50,834 nt of DNA from an uncultured Clostridium sp. (GCA_947641575.1 CANRQN010000010.1:1-50834), one strand, 5' to 3'; shown: positions 19,016 through 27,373, counted from the stretch's first letter. A program made the numbers and translations. Notes: generated by a model not told the origin, from the sequence alone.

Positions 19016-19396
19016 GAATTATAACTTATACCCATAATTTAATATTATACTAAAACGAAGTAATTTCAATACATTGCAGTTACTTTGTTTTTCTATTTTA
19101 ATATAAAAGTGAGGTATAGAAAGATTTTATATAAACCTTTATTCTGTTGAGGTTTCAGGTTTTTATTATATTATACCCATTTTAATATGATTTTTGATTG
19201 ATTTTGTAGAAATGGACTATACCCCACATCTTAAAAATTAAAGATTTTGATGTTGCAGTTGTTGATTTTGTGGGTCGAAATGTAGGTACATATATCTATA
19301 TATAGCAAGTTTTACTTGTTAATATGGTCAACATCCCCCACCCCTCTATATACTAATTTTTGGGACAGAAAAAAGATGAAAAAGTTTTACAAAAAA
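19016..19396. other. AT-rich non-coding stretch, possible replication or control region
   Basis: No ORF with a ribosome binding site. Contains three similar short words, TATACCCAT (two copies, near 19027 and 19180) and TATACCCCA (near 19220). Lies directly after the primase-helicase genes and before an autoregulated promoter, so an origin is possible, but no proper iteron array is visible. Confidence 0.35.
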
Positions 19397-19451
19397 CACT
19401 TGACCAAGTGAAATATATATGTTATACTATAATTAGTACTTGACCAAGTAC
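19397..19451 (+). promoter_or_regulatory. Promoter bracketed by two palindromic operators
   Basis: Operator 1 CACTTGACCAAGTG (19397-19410) contains the -35 TTGACC. After a 17-base spacer comes -10 TATACT (19423-19428). Operator 2 GTACTTGACCAAGTAC (19436-19451) starts at about the transcription start. Both share the core ACTTGACCAAGT. A dimer bound to the two sites would block both ends of the promoter. The downstream AbrB-like gene is the likely regulator. Confidence 0.8.
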
Positions 19452-19490
19452 TTTGGAAAGTGTTATAAATCTGGTAGAAAGGAGGATTTT

Positions 19491-19667
19491 ATGGCAAAAT
19501 TGGTAGTCAATCGTGATTATCAATCAAAGAAAAACAAAGGAAATATAGTAGGTTACAAAGTTAATTTATCTAAAGCAGGAGTTGAAAATGATAGTAAACT
19601 AACAGCCACAGATGAACTAGAAATTGAATATAAAGAAAATATGATTGTTATCACGAAGAAAAAATAA
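19491..19667 (+). CDS. Small AbrB-like swapped-hairpin regulator
   Basis: Protein of 58 residues. The pattern KVNLSKAGVENDSKLTATDE then LEIEYKENMIVITKKK matches the beta-rich AbrB/MazE-type DNA-binding fold. GAAAGGAGG precedes the ATG. It is the first gene behind the double-operator promoter, which suggests autoregulation and possibly control of the small-gene operon that follows. Confidence 0.65.
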   Translation: MAKLVVNRDYQSKKNKGNIVGYKVNLSKAGVENDSKLTATDELEIEYKENMIVITKKK

Positions 19668-19669
19668 AA

Positions 19670-19713
19670 CTTGTATAATTGCTTCGGTCGGCAAACTTAC
19701 ACAATTATACAAG
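19670..19713. repeat. 12-bp perfect inverted repeat after the AbrB-like gene
   Basis: CTTGTATAATTG (19670-19681) and CAATTATACAAG (19702-19713) with a 20-base loop. There is no T-run behind it, so it is more an RNA or DNA control structure than a classical terminator. Confidence 0.55.
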
Positions 19714-19836
19714 CCCTATAACACAATCCAAATACAAACGCATTGTACGATGAATGGTGTCTTACTTAATTATAAAATAGAATTATAGAAAAATCAAGCC
19801 ACCATTCAAAATAAATTAAGAAAGGTGGATTTTTAT

Positions 19837-20076
19837 ATGAATTTAGAGCCAGTATATTCAAATGTAAAAAGTTTTTATGGTAAAGCTAGAATAATTAGAG
19901 AAAATGAAGTTATCAAGTTATTAAGTTATAACACAGTTATAGCAGAAATTAAAGACAATAAAGTACATATAAACGGATTTTACAGTCAAACCAGTACACG
20001 CCATTTAAGAGAATTCCTACAACAATATGGTTTTAAAATAGGCACAAAAGCACAGTTAGAAAAGATGTATTGTTAA
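19837..20076 (+). CDS. Hypothetical small element protein
   Basis: Protein of 79 residues, compact and basic. The beta-rich N-terminal half includes ENEVIKLLSYNTVIAEI, and the C-terminal half includes TRHLREFLQQYGFKIGTKAQ. It resembles small uncharacterised proteins that accompany RadC in Clostridial integrative elements, but I cannot name a family. AAAGGTGG precedes ATG 19837. Confidence 0.6.
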   Translation: MNLEPVYSNVKSFYGKARIIRENEVIKLLSYNTVIAEIKDNKVHINGFYSQTSTRHLREFLQQYGFKIGTKAQLEKMYC

Positions 20077-20130
20077 AGGTTAAAAGGGGATTTATTCCCC
20101 TACCTTATAAATATTAAGGAGGATTATAAA

Positions 20131-20556
20131 ATGAATTTTAGTAAAGTAAAATTACAAATGGTACAAGAAAAAAATTATAGTTATAACAGTAAAATTGTAA
20201 AGTCAGCAAAAGACATTGTTAAATATATAAATGATATTGAAGAACTAAACAAGGCAACAGAAGAACATACGATATTAATATGTTTGAATGCAAGAAACAA
20301 TATAATAGCTTACTCACAAGTGGCAAAAGGTGGTTTAAATTATTGTAACCTAGATTTAAAAACAATATTCAAAACTATTCTATTATCAAATGCGAATAAA
20401 TTTATCTTATGCCATAACCACCCAAGTGGCACGGCAAGACCAAGTGCAAAGGACATAAATATAACTAATATGATAAAAGATATATCAAAAGTTATGGGAG
20501 TACAGTTTTTAGACCACATTGTAATAGCAAATGATGATTTTGTAAGTTGTATATAG
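20131..20556 (+). CDS. RadC/JAB-domain protein
   Basis: Protein of 141 residues. The MPN+/JAB metal-binding motif HNHPSGTARPSAKD (His-x-His and downstream Asp) and the final FLDHIVIANDDFVS identify a RadC-type domain. The N-terminal helix-hairpin-helix of chromosomal RadC is missing, as is usual for the short copies on mobile elements. Biochemical role unknown. AAGGAGG precedes the start. A short GGGAGG/CCTCCC hairpin follows the stop. Confidence 0.88.
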   Translation: MNFSKVKLQMVQEKNYSYNSKIVKSAKDIVKYINDIEELNKATEEHTILICLNARNNIIAYSQVAKGGLNYCNLDLKTIFKTILLSNANKFILCHNHPSGTARPSAKDINITNMIKDISKVMGVQFLDHIVIANDDFVSCI

Positions 20557-20606
20557 GGAGGTTATCTCCTCCCTACCATATTATTAAAATTATAGGAGGA
20601 TTCAAA

Positions 20607-20834
20607 ATGCAAGTAATATATTATAATTTGAACACAATAACAAAGTATCAAATGAGGTCTGCGAATATATGGCAGTATAACAGATACCTTGATTATGCAA
20701 CAATAATAATTGATGAAAAAGATAAAATAAAATTGTTAATAAATGATGAAGTAATTGCAACAGGTGTAAACAACATTAAAAGAATTCTAAAAATTAAAGA
20801 TATGAAAATTGAAAAAAGTATTATATGGAATTAG
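20607..20834 (+). CDS. Hypothetical small element protein
   Basis: Protein of 75 residues starting at ATG 20607 behind AGGAGG. The core ATIIIDEKDKIKLLINDEVI looks like a small beta-sheet. No family recognised. Sits between RadC and the S6-like gene in one tightly spaced operon. Confidence 0.6.
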   Translation: MQVIYYNLNTITKYQMRSANIWQYNRYLDYATIIIDEKDKIKLLINDEVIATGVNNIKRILKIKDMKIEKSIIWN

Positions 20835-20849
20835 AGGAGGATTTTGAAA

Positions 20850-21158
20850 ATGGAAAGAAGTAGATTATACGAAAGTTATTACATATTAAATATTGATTTG
20901 ACAGATGAAGAATTAAAGAAATCTATATTAGATTTAAAAAGAAGGTTTGATGATTTAAGCATAGGAATTAGAAAGTTTGAAGAAATTGGAATTAAAAATT
21001 TAGCTTATGCAGTAAAAGAACATAAACAAGGATACTTTATATGTGTAGAATTTAGGGCAACAGCAGATGAACTTTTGGAATTAGAAAGATATTGCAGAAT
21101 AAAAGATGACATTCTAAAGTATTGTGTACTAAAGAAATATAACAGGAGGGCAAACTAA
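20850..21158 (+). CDS. Ribosomal protein bS6 homologue carried by the element
   Basis: Protein of 102 residues with the full bS6 pattern: opening YESYYILNIDLTDEELKKS, middle GIKNLAYAVKEHKQGYFICV, and the ending ELERYCRIKDDILKYCVLKK. Chromosomal rpsF normally lies next to ssb and rpsR; here it lies between small element genes, so it is an extra copy. It could substitute in 30S subunits, modify host translation, or have been repurposed as a nucleic-acid-binding protein. ATG 20850 follows GAGGAGG. Confidence 0.82.
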   Translation: MERSRLYESYYILNIDLTDEELKKSILDLKRRFDDLSIGIRKFEEIGIKNLAYAVKEHKQGYFICVEFRATADELLELERYCRIKDDILKYCVLKKYNRRAN

Positions 21159-21162
21159 AGAT

Positions 21163-21228
21163 ATGTTATTTATAGTGTTAAAAGTAATTATTATACTAGC
21201 AATAGCATTTTATGGTTGCAGTAGATGA
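21163..21228 (+). CDS. Possible 21-residue hydrophobic peptide
   Basis: Short frame MLFIVLKVIIILAIAFYGCS with AGGAGGG about 13 bases upstream, in the operon behind the S6-like gene. It would form a single membrane helix. Too short for certainty. Confidence 0.3.
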   Translation: MLFIVLKVIIILAIAFYGCSR

Positions 21229-21266
21229 TTATTACATTGACAAGAAGTTGTCAAGTTAAGAATATC

Positions 21267-21328
21267 GTTCTAAAAAGGTTATATAAACTTGGAACGACCC
21301 AACAATTATAAAATAACCTTTTTGGAAC
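21267..21328. repeat. 16-bp inverted repeat upstream of the small resolvase
   Basis: GTTCTAAAAAGGTTAT (21267-21282) and ATAACCTTTTTGGAAC (21313-21328), 15 of 16 positions paired, spacer 30 bases. A shorter repeat AGTTTCA/TGAAACT follows (about 21350-21379). The position suggests a resolvase target (res-like) site or an operator. Confidence 0.5.
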
Positions 21329-21401
21329 ATCAAAATAATAAAAATTATTAGTTTCATAAAACCATCGTTTTTGAAACTATGGAAAGAGAGGATTTTAAAA
21401 A

Positions 21402-22017
21402 ATGAAAAAAGTAGGATATATGCGTGTTAGTACACGGAAAACAACATTTAGATAGGCAATATGAAGATTTTAAGAAACTAGGAATTGAAGATAAATACAT
21501 ATATGAGGATAAAGCGACAGGAAAAAATTTTGAAAGATTTGGATTTGAATATATGAAAAGAGCATTAGAAAAAGGAGATATACTTGTTATATCCTCTTTG
21601 GATAGATTAGGTCGTAATGCAAAAGAATTAAAAGAGCAATGGGAGTATTTTAAGAATAATGGAATATGTGTGCAAGTTCTTGATATGCCCTCATTGAATT
21701 TGGATTATACAGATGAAAAAATGCAACCAATAACACAATTAATCAACAACATAATTTTTGAGATATTTTCGTGGAAAGCAGAAAGCGACAGAATACAAAT
21801 AGTAGAAAGAACAAAACAAGGACTTGAACAAGCTAAAAGTCGAGGTAAAATACTAGGTCGCCCTAAAATTGAGATTACAGAAGATTTTATTAACATCTGG
21901 AAAAAATGGAAAAATGGAGAATACAGAACAACCGTACAAGCAATTCGTGAGAGTAGAACATCAAAAACTACATTTTACAGATTTGCAAATATTTTGGAGC
22001 AGGAGGTACAACAATAA
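21402..22017 (+). CDS. Small serine resolvase/invertase with an in-frame CGG +1 shift
   Basis: Protein of 204 residues in the shifted reading. ATG 21402 (behind AGAGAGG) opens KKVGYMRVST with the catalytic Ser. The frame then meets CGG 21435-21437. Without the C it continues GKQHLDRQYEDFKKLGIED, then LVISSLDRLGRN and RTKQGLEQAKSRGKILGRPK, the standard resolvase core, and ends in a C-terminal HTH. Read without a shift, the protein is only a short peptide and the remaining frame lacks the catalytic Ser. Likely resolves dimers of the circular element or inverts a segment. Confidence 0.85.
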
Positions 22018-22310
22018 TGAATGAAACTATAACAATAACGGAAAATAAACTACTTACACAGCTAAAGAAATTCGATAATAAAGATGTAAATATAAGTTTT
22101 AACAGCTATGTGGCAGAACATATAACATTACACTCTATCAAAGTAAAGAAAAAGGATTTTACTATCATATTAAGAAGTAAAACTACAAATGAATTATTTT
22201 GTATGGATTTATGCGATATTTCTAATATTAAATTAAAAGATGATGTATTATATTTATATAGCGAAACTGTGGGCAGAATTACCATAAAGATATATAATGA
22301 GAAATGTTAG
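22017..22310 (+). CDS. Hypothetical element protein (paralogue pair, member 1)
   Basis: Protein of 97 residues, beta-rich (LHSIKVKKKDFTIILRSK, then VLYLYSETVGRITIKIY). Its start overlaps the resolvase stop (TAATG), indicating coupling. It resembles the next gene in length and strand pattern, so the two may derive from a duplication. No family recognised. Confidence 0.6.
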   Translation: MNETITITENKLLTQLKKFDNKDVNISFNSYVAEHITLHSIKVKKKDFTIILRSKTTNELFCMDLCDISNIKLKDDVLYLYSETVGRITIKIYNEKC

Positions 22311-22321
22311 GAGTGATAAAT

Positions 22322-22597
22322 TTGAAAAAAATTAAATATAAGGATACAAAAGAAATATTAAAACAGTTCAATAGTAAAGCTATATTAATAAATATTACAG
22401 GAATAATCACACAAACAATAAATATTCAAAATTCCAAAATATACTTTTACAAGAATAAACTTACAATAAATGAATACAAAACAGAGAAAATAACCATTGA
22501 TATTAATTGGGTTGCTAACTTTTACAGTAATGAAAATAATACGATGGTTAAGCTAGAGTTCGACCAGACAGGAGCAGTAGAAATACATATAATATAG
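22322..22597 (+). CDS. Hypothetical element protein (paralogue pair, member 2)
   Basis: Protein of 91 residues from TTG 22322, which has AGGAG at good spacing; an alternative ATG at 22304 lacks one and would overlap the upstream gene. Beta-rich, with KIYFYKNKLTINEYKTEKIT in the middle and VKLEFDQTGAVEIHII at the end. No family recognised. Last gene before a bidirectional terminator. Confidence 0.55.
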   Translation: MKKIKYKDTKEILKQFNSKAILINITGIITQTINIQNSKIYFYKNKLTINEYKTEKITIDINWVANFYSNENNTMVKLEFDQTGAVEIHII

Positions 22598-22603
22598 AAA
22601 TAA

Positions 22604-22640
22604 ATAGAGTATGAAATCCCCCTCATACTCTATCTTTTTA
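22604..22640. terminator. Bidirectional terminator
   Basis: Stem ATAGAGTATGA (22604-22614) / TCATACTCTAT (22623-22633) followed by CTTTTTATTTT. It separates the plus-strand small-gene operon from the minus-strand XRE gene. Confidence 0.8.
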
Positions 22641-22952
22641 TTTTAATTTGTCAGCTATTGCTTTGCATAATTCTATATATAAATTTTGTTTATCTTTAGG
22701 CAATTTTTTCATAATCTCACTAATACAAATATCTATATTATTTACAGTCGTTCCAAATAACATATAATCCACATTCATATTAAGAACTTGTGCAATTTTT
22801 ACAAGTGTTTCTATACTACATTTAGAGGTTGCTCTCTCTATCGCTCCTATATAAGTATCTGTTACTCCCACTAATTCAGCAAGTTTTTCTTGTGTCAATT
22901 TTAATTCTATTCTTTTTTCTTTGATTCTTGCTCCAATATCTTTAAAATCCAT
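22638..22952 (-). CDS. XRE-family transcriptional regulator
   Basis: Protein of 104 residues. N-terminal helix-turn-helix IKEKRIELKLTQEKLAELVG, then VTDTYIGAIERATSKCSIET and LVKIAQVLNMNVDYMLFG, a textbook XRE domain, followed by a short helical tail. Divergent from the membrane/zinc-ribbon cargo block, which it may control. The intergenic 140 bp holds both promoters. Confidence 0.9.
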   Translation of the reverse strand: MDFKDIGARIKEKRIELKLTQEKLAELVGVTDTYIGAIERATSKCSIETLVKIAQVLNMNVDYMLFGTTVNNIDICISEIMKKLPKDKQNLYIELCKAIADKLK

Positions 22953-23091
22953 TATTCCACCTCTTTTTGCTAATATTTTATAATAAAAACTTTTTATAAT
23001 TAAGAAATGATTAGTATTGAAAAACTACTAATAATTATGATATTATATAAATGAATCGTAGAAATTTGTCGATTAAGGGGGTGTTGAAAGA

Positions 23092-23589
23092 ATGAGTAAA
23101 GTAAAATGTATGGAATGTGGTACAGAATACGATTATAAGCTAAAAGTATGTTCTAATTGTGGATATGTTAATAGAAAACGACAGATTATAAATATAATTC
23201 TATATGGTATTAGCATACTACTACTAATTATATCTATTTTAAGTATGTTAAGGTATCATTATGAAAATAAAGCAGTTAATTCAATAAGTAAGTATTTTGA
23301 TTATGACAATATGGCAGAAGTAATCCCTCAAGCACTAGAAGTTAGTAGAACAGAAAAATATATTGAACAATATGGTTCAAAAGAATTGGGAATAAAAGCA
23401 TATAATCTTAACAATTTTAGAATATGGAGTATGTCATTTTGTATATTGGTTATATGGTTGGGAATATATCTACTACATAAAAATATTAAGTTTGGCAAAT
23501 GGATTAAATATGTTGCAATAGCAGTATTCGTAATATGTCAGTTACTTCCCCCACTATATACAATATATCTAACTCAAATGAGAATATAA
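23092..23589 (+). CDS. Zinc-ribbon membrane protein
   Basis: Protein of 165 residues. N-terminal zinc ribbon KCMECGTEYDYKLKVCSNCG, then a membrane helix (about residues 31-55), a predicted outside loop, and two C-terminal helices (residues about 110-160). First gene of the cargo block. Ribosome binding site GGGGGTG. Function unknown. Confidence 0.7.
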   Translation: MSKVKCMECGTEYDYKLKVCSNCGYVNRKRQIINIILYGISILLLIISILSMLRYHYENKAVNSISKYFDYDNMAEVIPQALEVSRTEKYIEQYGSKELGIKAYNLNNFRIWSMSFCILVIWLGIYLLHKNIKFGKWIKYVAIAVFVICQLLPPLYTIYLTQMRI

Positions 23590-23608
23590 CTATAAAAGGA
23601 GCGATAAA

Positions 23609-23986
23609 ATGGCAATAATTCAATGTCAAAATTGTGGGAAAAATGTATCAAATAAAGCAAAAGAATGTCCTCATTGTAAATCCATTATAAATGATACAAA
23701 CAGAATAGAAAATATAATAAATAATGTTAAAGTGAGAACAGACACATTAAGTAATAAAAAAACACGAAATAAGGTAGCAGCAAAATTCTCAATGGTAGTT
23801 TGGTTTATTAGGATTTTAGGTTACTTTGGAGGAATTATAAGTTTAATAATATATGCACAGCTTGATAATTTTGAAATCGGTTTATTAGTGTGTGTTATTA
23901 CTTGTATAGTAACTTGGTTTTCTACTTTAATGTTTGAAGCTATTGGAGAAGGATTACAGTTACTTGAGGATATAAAAAATAAATAG
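23609..23986 (+). CDS. Zinc-ribbon membrane protein
   Basis: Protein of 125 residues. N-terminal zinc ribbon CQNCGKNVSNKAKECPHCKS, a linker, then two membrane helices ending in FEAIGEGLQLLEDIKNK. The C-terminal half shares its plan and ending with the gene at 24600 (FAEIIQKLQNIEDNTRK), so the two are probably diverged paralogues. Function unknown. Confidence 0.7.
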   Translation: MAIIQCQNCGKNVSNKAKECPHCKSIINDTNRIENIINNVKVRTDTLSNKKTRNKVAAKFSMVVWFIRILGYFGGIISLIIYAQLDNFEIGLLVCVITCIVTWFSTLMFEAIGEGLQLLEDIKNK

Positions 23987-24036
23987 AATTTTGAAAAGTT
24001 AAAAAATAAAAATTATAAATATTGGGGGTGGAAAAT

Positions 24037-24594
24037 GTGAAAGAATTTTTAAAAAGTCCAAAGAAAACAGCTATTTTAGGGTTAATAAGTTGTATTGTAA
24101 TGTTAATCTTTATGTTTAGGTTTAGAGGAGTTTCTATTCTTTACAACTGTTACGATTTATACTTTATTGGTTTAATAATATATTTTAGTATAGTTTTAAT
24201 AAGAATGTACAAACAAAAAGGAAATATAAAAATAGCAAATTATATATTAGTAGCAACATTTATAATTAGTATAATAGTAGGAATAATACTTGCTATTATG
24301 GAGGCAGAGCTTATTTTTTCATTAAATGATTTGAGTGTAATTATAATGACTGTATATCTTATTAATATTTTATTTATAAGAAAGAATTTTATAAACAACA
24401 AGATATTTGGAGTAGTAGTAATTGGAGTTTCTATTTATGAAATAATAAAATGTTGTATATTTATATCTAATGTAGGAGGGATTGAATCTTTAATCAGTGG
24501 CTCTTTCAATACAGCATATTTTATTAAACATTTCGTACATATAGCAATTATACCATACTTTTATAACTATTATGAATTATTAAAGGAGGAATAA
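24037..24594 (+). CDS. Polytopic membrane protein
   Basis: Protein of 185 residues with about five hydrophobic segments and little else. GTG 24037 was chosen because GGGGGTGG lies just upstream. No family recognised. Within the cargo block between the two paralogous small membrane proteins. Confidence 0.6.
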   Translation: MKEFLKSPKKTAILGLISCIVMLIFMFRFRGVSILYNCYDLYFIGLIIYFSIVLIRMYKQKGNIKIANYILVATFIISIIVGIILAIMEAELIFSLNDLSVIIMTVYLINILFIRKNFINNKIFGVVVIGVSIYEIIKCCIFISNVGGIESLISGSFNTAYFIKHFVHIAIIPYFYNYYELLKEE

Positions 24595-24599
24595 TAAAA

Positions 24600-24896
24600 A
24601 TGGCAAGTAAAGAAGATTTAGAGGCAATGGGAATAACAAAAACAATGCAGATAAAAGAAGATTATCATAAGAAATCAAATAATAACAATACAAATAATCA
24701 AATAGCAACAGTATTAAAGGCATTTTCTATTATTACTATGATTATATCTGTTATTACATTTTTAATTCTTATGGAAGACAATTTTTATACAGGCTTAATT
24801 GTAGGTGTGTCAGGTATTATAAGTGGATTATTTATATTAGGATTTGCAGAAATTATCCAAAAATTGCAGAACATTGAGGATAATACAAGAAAATAA
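24600..24896 (+). CDS. Small membrane protein, paralogue of the 23609 gene
   Basis: Protein of 98 residues: short charged N-terminus (ASKEDLEAMGITKTMQIKED), Asn-rich linker, two membrane helices, then EIIQKLQNIEDNTRK. It has the same helix-loop-helix plan as 23609-23986 but lacks the zinc ribbon. AAAGGAGG precedes the start. Confidence 0.65.
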   Translation: MASKEDLEAMGITKTMQIKEDYHKKSNNNNTNNQIATVLKAFSIITMIISVITFLILMEDNFYTGLIVGVSGIISGLFILGFAEIIQKLQNIEDNTRK

Positions 24897-24962
24897 AAAT
24901 TTAAAAAATTAAAAATTAAAAAAAGTAAAAAGAAGATTTTATGTAGTAAGGACGGAGTTTTA

Positions 24963-25304
24963 ATGAAAAATATATTTACAGAAAATATTGATAAATACGG
25001 AGTAGTTAACTTAACAGTATTGGTTGCATTACCTATCATAATTGCATTAATAATTGTATCTAAACAAGATATAAATAATACAACATCATCTAGTAGTTAT
25101 ACTAATAATGAAACAACAACTACTACAAAAAGATGTCAAGCAAGTCCTTGTCCTAATAATGCAGAAACTGGTTCTAATTATTGTTCTATTCATAAAAAGG
25201 GAAAGACAAAAAAATGTGCAAAATGTGGTAAAGCTATATGGGACGATGAAACATTTTGTGATAGTTGTTTGTATGGAAGTATATTAAATTCGACTAAAAA
25301 ATAA
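24963..25304 (+). CDS. Membrane-anchored double Cys-cluster protein
   Basis: Protein of 113 residues. One N-terminal membrane helix, a Ser/Thr-rich linker, then two cysteine clusters: CQASPCPNNAETGSNYCSIH and CAKCGKAIWDDETFCDSC, the second a zinc ribbon. The upstream GGACGGAG is a poor ribosome binding site. Function unknown; fits the theme of zinc-ribbon proteins in this block. Confidence 0.65.
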   Translation: MKNIFTENIDKYGVVNLTVLVALPIIIALIIVSKQDINNTTSSSSYTNNETTTTTKRCQASPCPNNAETGSNYCSIHKKGKTKKCAKCGKAIWDDETFCDSCLYGSILNSTKK

Positions 25305-25321
25305 AAGGAGTTAAAAATATA

Positions 25322-26230
25322 ATGGGAATTGCAATAATAGTATTAATTATTATCTTTATTATAGCATTTATTGGTATGAATAAAGATGAAGAAAAAGCAA
25401 AAGAAAATGAATATAGTATAGAAGATTATTTAAAAAGTAAAAATTTCAAAACTTCACAAATGAAAATATATAATCAGTACAATAATAGAATCCAATTAAG
25501 AACAGATTTAGAACATAAACAAATAGCAATATGCTATATATTTCCAGTAGAAAAAACAGACTTTATAAAATTTACAGATATTATTGAATGTGAAATTATT
25601 GAAGATTCTAATACCATTATGAAAGGTGGAGTTGGTAGAGCTGTTGTTGGAGGAGTTTTAGCAGGTGGAATTGGAGCAGTTGTTGGGGCTAATACTAGAG
25701 CAAGTCAAAATGTTACTAATAGTTTACAAATAAGAATAGTAACAAAGAATATAAATAGGTCATTATATACAATAAATATAATAACAGCAGAAACTCAAAA
25801 AGATAGTAAAGAATATAAGGAAGCAATGAATTTTGCTAATGATGTATATGCAACAATTACATCTATAATAAATAATAGTGAAAAAAGTAATATTAATGTA
25901 GGAGGAAAAAAAGATATGGAACAAAATAATAACGACTTTATTGAACAGTTAGAAAGATTATCAAAATTAAAAGAAAATGGAGTAATAACTCAAGAAGAAT
26001 TTGAAGAAAGTAAACAAAAGATTTTAAATTCGACAAGTCATTCAAATACATCAACTACAACACAAGAAAATATGGTTGTTACTGATAATGATATTTATCA
26101 TATAGAAGAAAAAATACAACGATATGGAGAAAATGAAAAAATACGAATTATTAACGCAGTAATGAAAGAAACAGGAAAAGGGTTAGCAGAGTCAAAAGAA
26201 ATTGTAGATAATTATATGAAAAATAGATAA
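25322..26230 (+). CDS. Membrane protein with glycine-zipper, SHOCT and L7/L12-like C-terminal segments
   Basis: Protein of 302 residues. N-terminal membrane helix, a soluble domain, and a glycine-rich stretch GRAVVGGVLAGGIGAVVGAN like a glycine zipper. Then comes a SHOCT motif (LERLSKLKENGVITQEEFEE) near residue 215 and a final helix-turn segment (IRIINAVMKETGKGLAESKE) like the ribosomal L7/L12 C-terminal fold. SHOCT is common in bacterial membrane-associated oligomers. Function unknown. Confidence 0.7.
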   Translation: MGIAIIVLIIIFIIAFIGMNKDEEKAKENEYSIEDYLKSKNFKTSQMKIYNQYNNRIQLRTDLEHKQIAICYIFPVEKTDFIKFTDIIECEIIEDSNTIMKGGVGRAVVGGVLAGGIGAVVGANTRASQNVTNSLQIRIVTKNINRSLYTINIITAETQKDSKEYKEAMNFANDVYATITSIINNSEKSNINVGGKKDMEQNNNDFIEQLERLSKLKENGVITQEEFEESKQKILNSTSHSNTSTTTQENMVVTDNDIYHIEEKIQRYGENEKIRIINAVMKETGKGLAESKEIVDNYMKNR

Positions 26231-26278
26231 GATAAATTAAATGTAAAAAGAAGATTTAAAAAGGAGATGTTATAAGAT

Positions 26279-27373
26279 ATGGAGCAGGAAAAGAAGAAAA
26301 ATAATAAGAAAATTGTTATACCAGTTAGTATTGTTGCTATAATAGTTGTTATTATTAGTGTAGTAATTGTTATAAATAGTCAGAAACAACAAAATAATAA
26401 CAATATTGGAACAACAACAAGTAATAAATCTAATAATGATATAGTTAATAAAGAAAATCACATATATGGTAATACAAATGAACATAACTCTAATCAAGGA
26501 AGAATAGCAACAGATGATGAATATTTATATTTTGCAGGAAAATATGGTATAACAAAGCAAGCTAAAAAAGACATATTAGAATTTAATACTGAACAAAAGA
26601 TATTTACAGCATATAGTCTATATTTGAATTTATATAATAATTACATTTATTTCTTAAATATGGAAAATAATACTATTTATAGAATAGATAAAACAGGAAA
26701 CGGAAGAACAGAAATAGCAAGCAATATTAAATCATTTTATGTAATAGATAATTATATATACTATACTAAATATGAAAATGAGTATATGAGTGGAATATAT
26801 AGAATGACTATTGACGGAAAAAATGAAGAATTATTAGTTGACCATAGTGTTAGTAAATTCTACATATACGGAAATTGTTTATATTATATTGCAGGAGAGA
26901 ATATATTGGCATATTCAGATTTAAACGGAAATAATGAAAATATTTTGAAAAGTGATGTAAATAATTTTAAAATGTTAAATGATAATAATATATTATATGA
27001 GGATACAGTCGATAGTAATTGTGTATATTCACTAAAATCAAATGGTACAAGCGAAAGAATGGGTGGAACTAATTATATGGATAAACAGTTGACAGTTGAT
27101 TCTTTTATTATTAATAAAGATTATACTTTAATATTACCTCCAGACAGTTCAGCTTTTAAATATTATGCAGTCAAAAAGAATTATTTATGGACATTTATTA
27201 GTAAATCATCAGAAGAGTACTATTATTGTATCAAAGGAGGAAATAAAGTCGGAGATATTGAATTGATAGATAATACTCTTTGTATTGTAAATGAATATGG
27301 AAGTTGTGAATACACTAATACAAAAGGTAGTGATTTTATGAATGAAGAAAAACTGAATGAAATAATAAATTGA
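26279..27373 (+). CDS. Membrane-anchored DUF5050-type beta-propeller protein
   Basis: Protein of 364 residues. Cytoplasmic basic N-terminus, one membrane helix (VIPVSIVAIIVVIISVVIVI), an Asn-rich linker, then repeated units such as YIYFLNMENNTIYRIDKTGN and IYRMTIDGKNEELLVDH, typical of DUF5050 propellers displayed outside the membrane. Last gene of the cargo block; a GGGG-TTCG-CCCC terminator follows at once. Confidence 0.78.
   Translation: MEQEKKKNNKKIVIPVSIVAIIVVIISVVIVINSQKQQNNNNIGTTTSNKSNNDIVNKENHIYGNTNEHNSNQGRIATDDEYLYFAGKYGITKQAKKDILEFNTEQKIFTAYSLYLNLYNNYIYFLNMENNTIYRIDKTGNGRTEIASNIKSFYVIDNYIYYTKYENEYMSGIYRMTIDGKNEELLVDHSVSKFYIYGNCLYYIAGENILAYSDLNGNNENILKSDVNNFKMLNDNNILYEDTVDSNCVYSLKSNGTSERMGGTNYMDKQLTVDSFIINKDYTLILPPDSSAFKYYAVKKNYLWTFISKSSEEYYYCIKGGNKVGDIELIDNTLCIVNEYGSCEYTNTKGSDFMNEEKLNEIIN

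Noticed and set aside
24945..24960. GGACGGAG before the 24963 gene as a C insertion in a ribosome binding site
   Set aside because: It is not translated; one isolated CGG in non-coding sequence says nothing about decoding.
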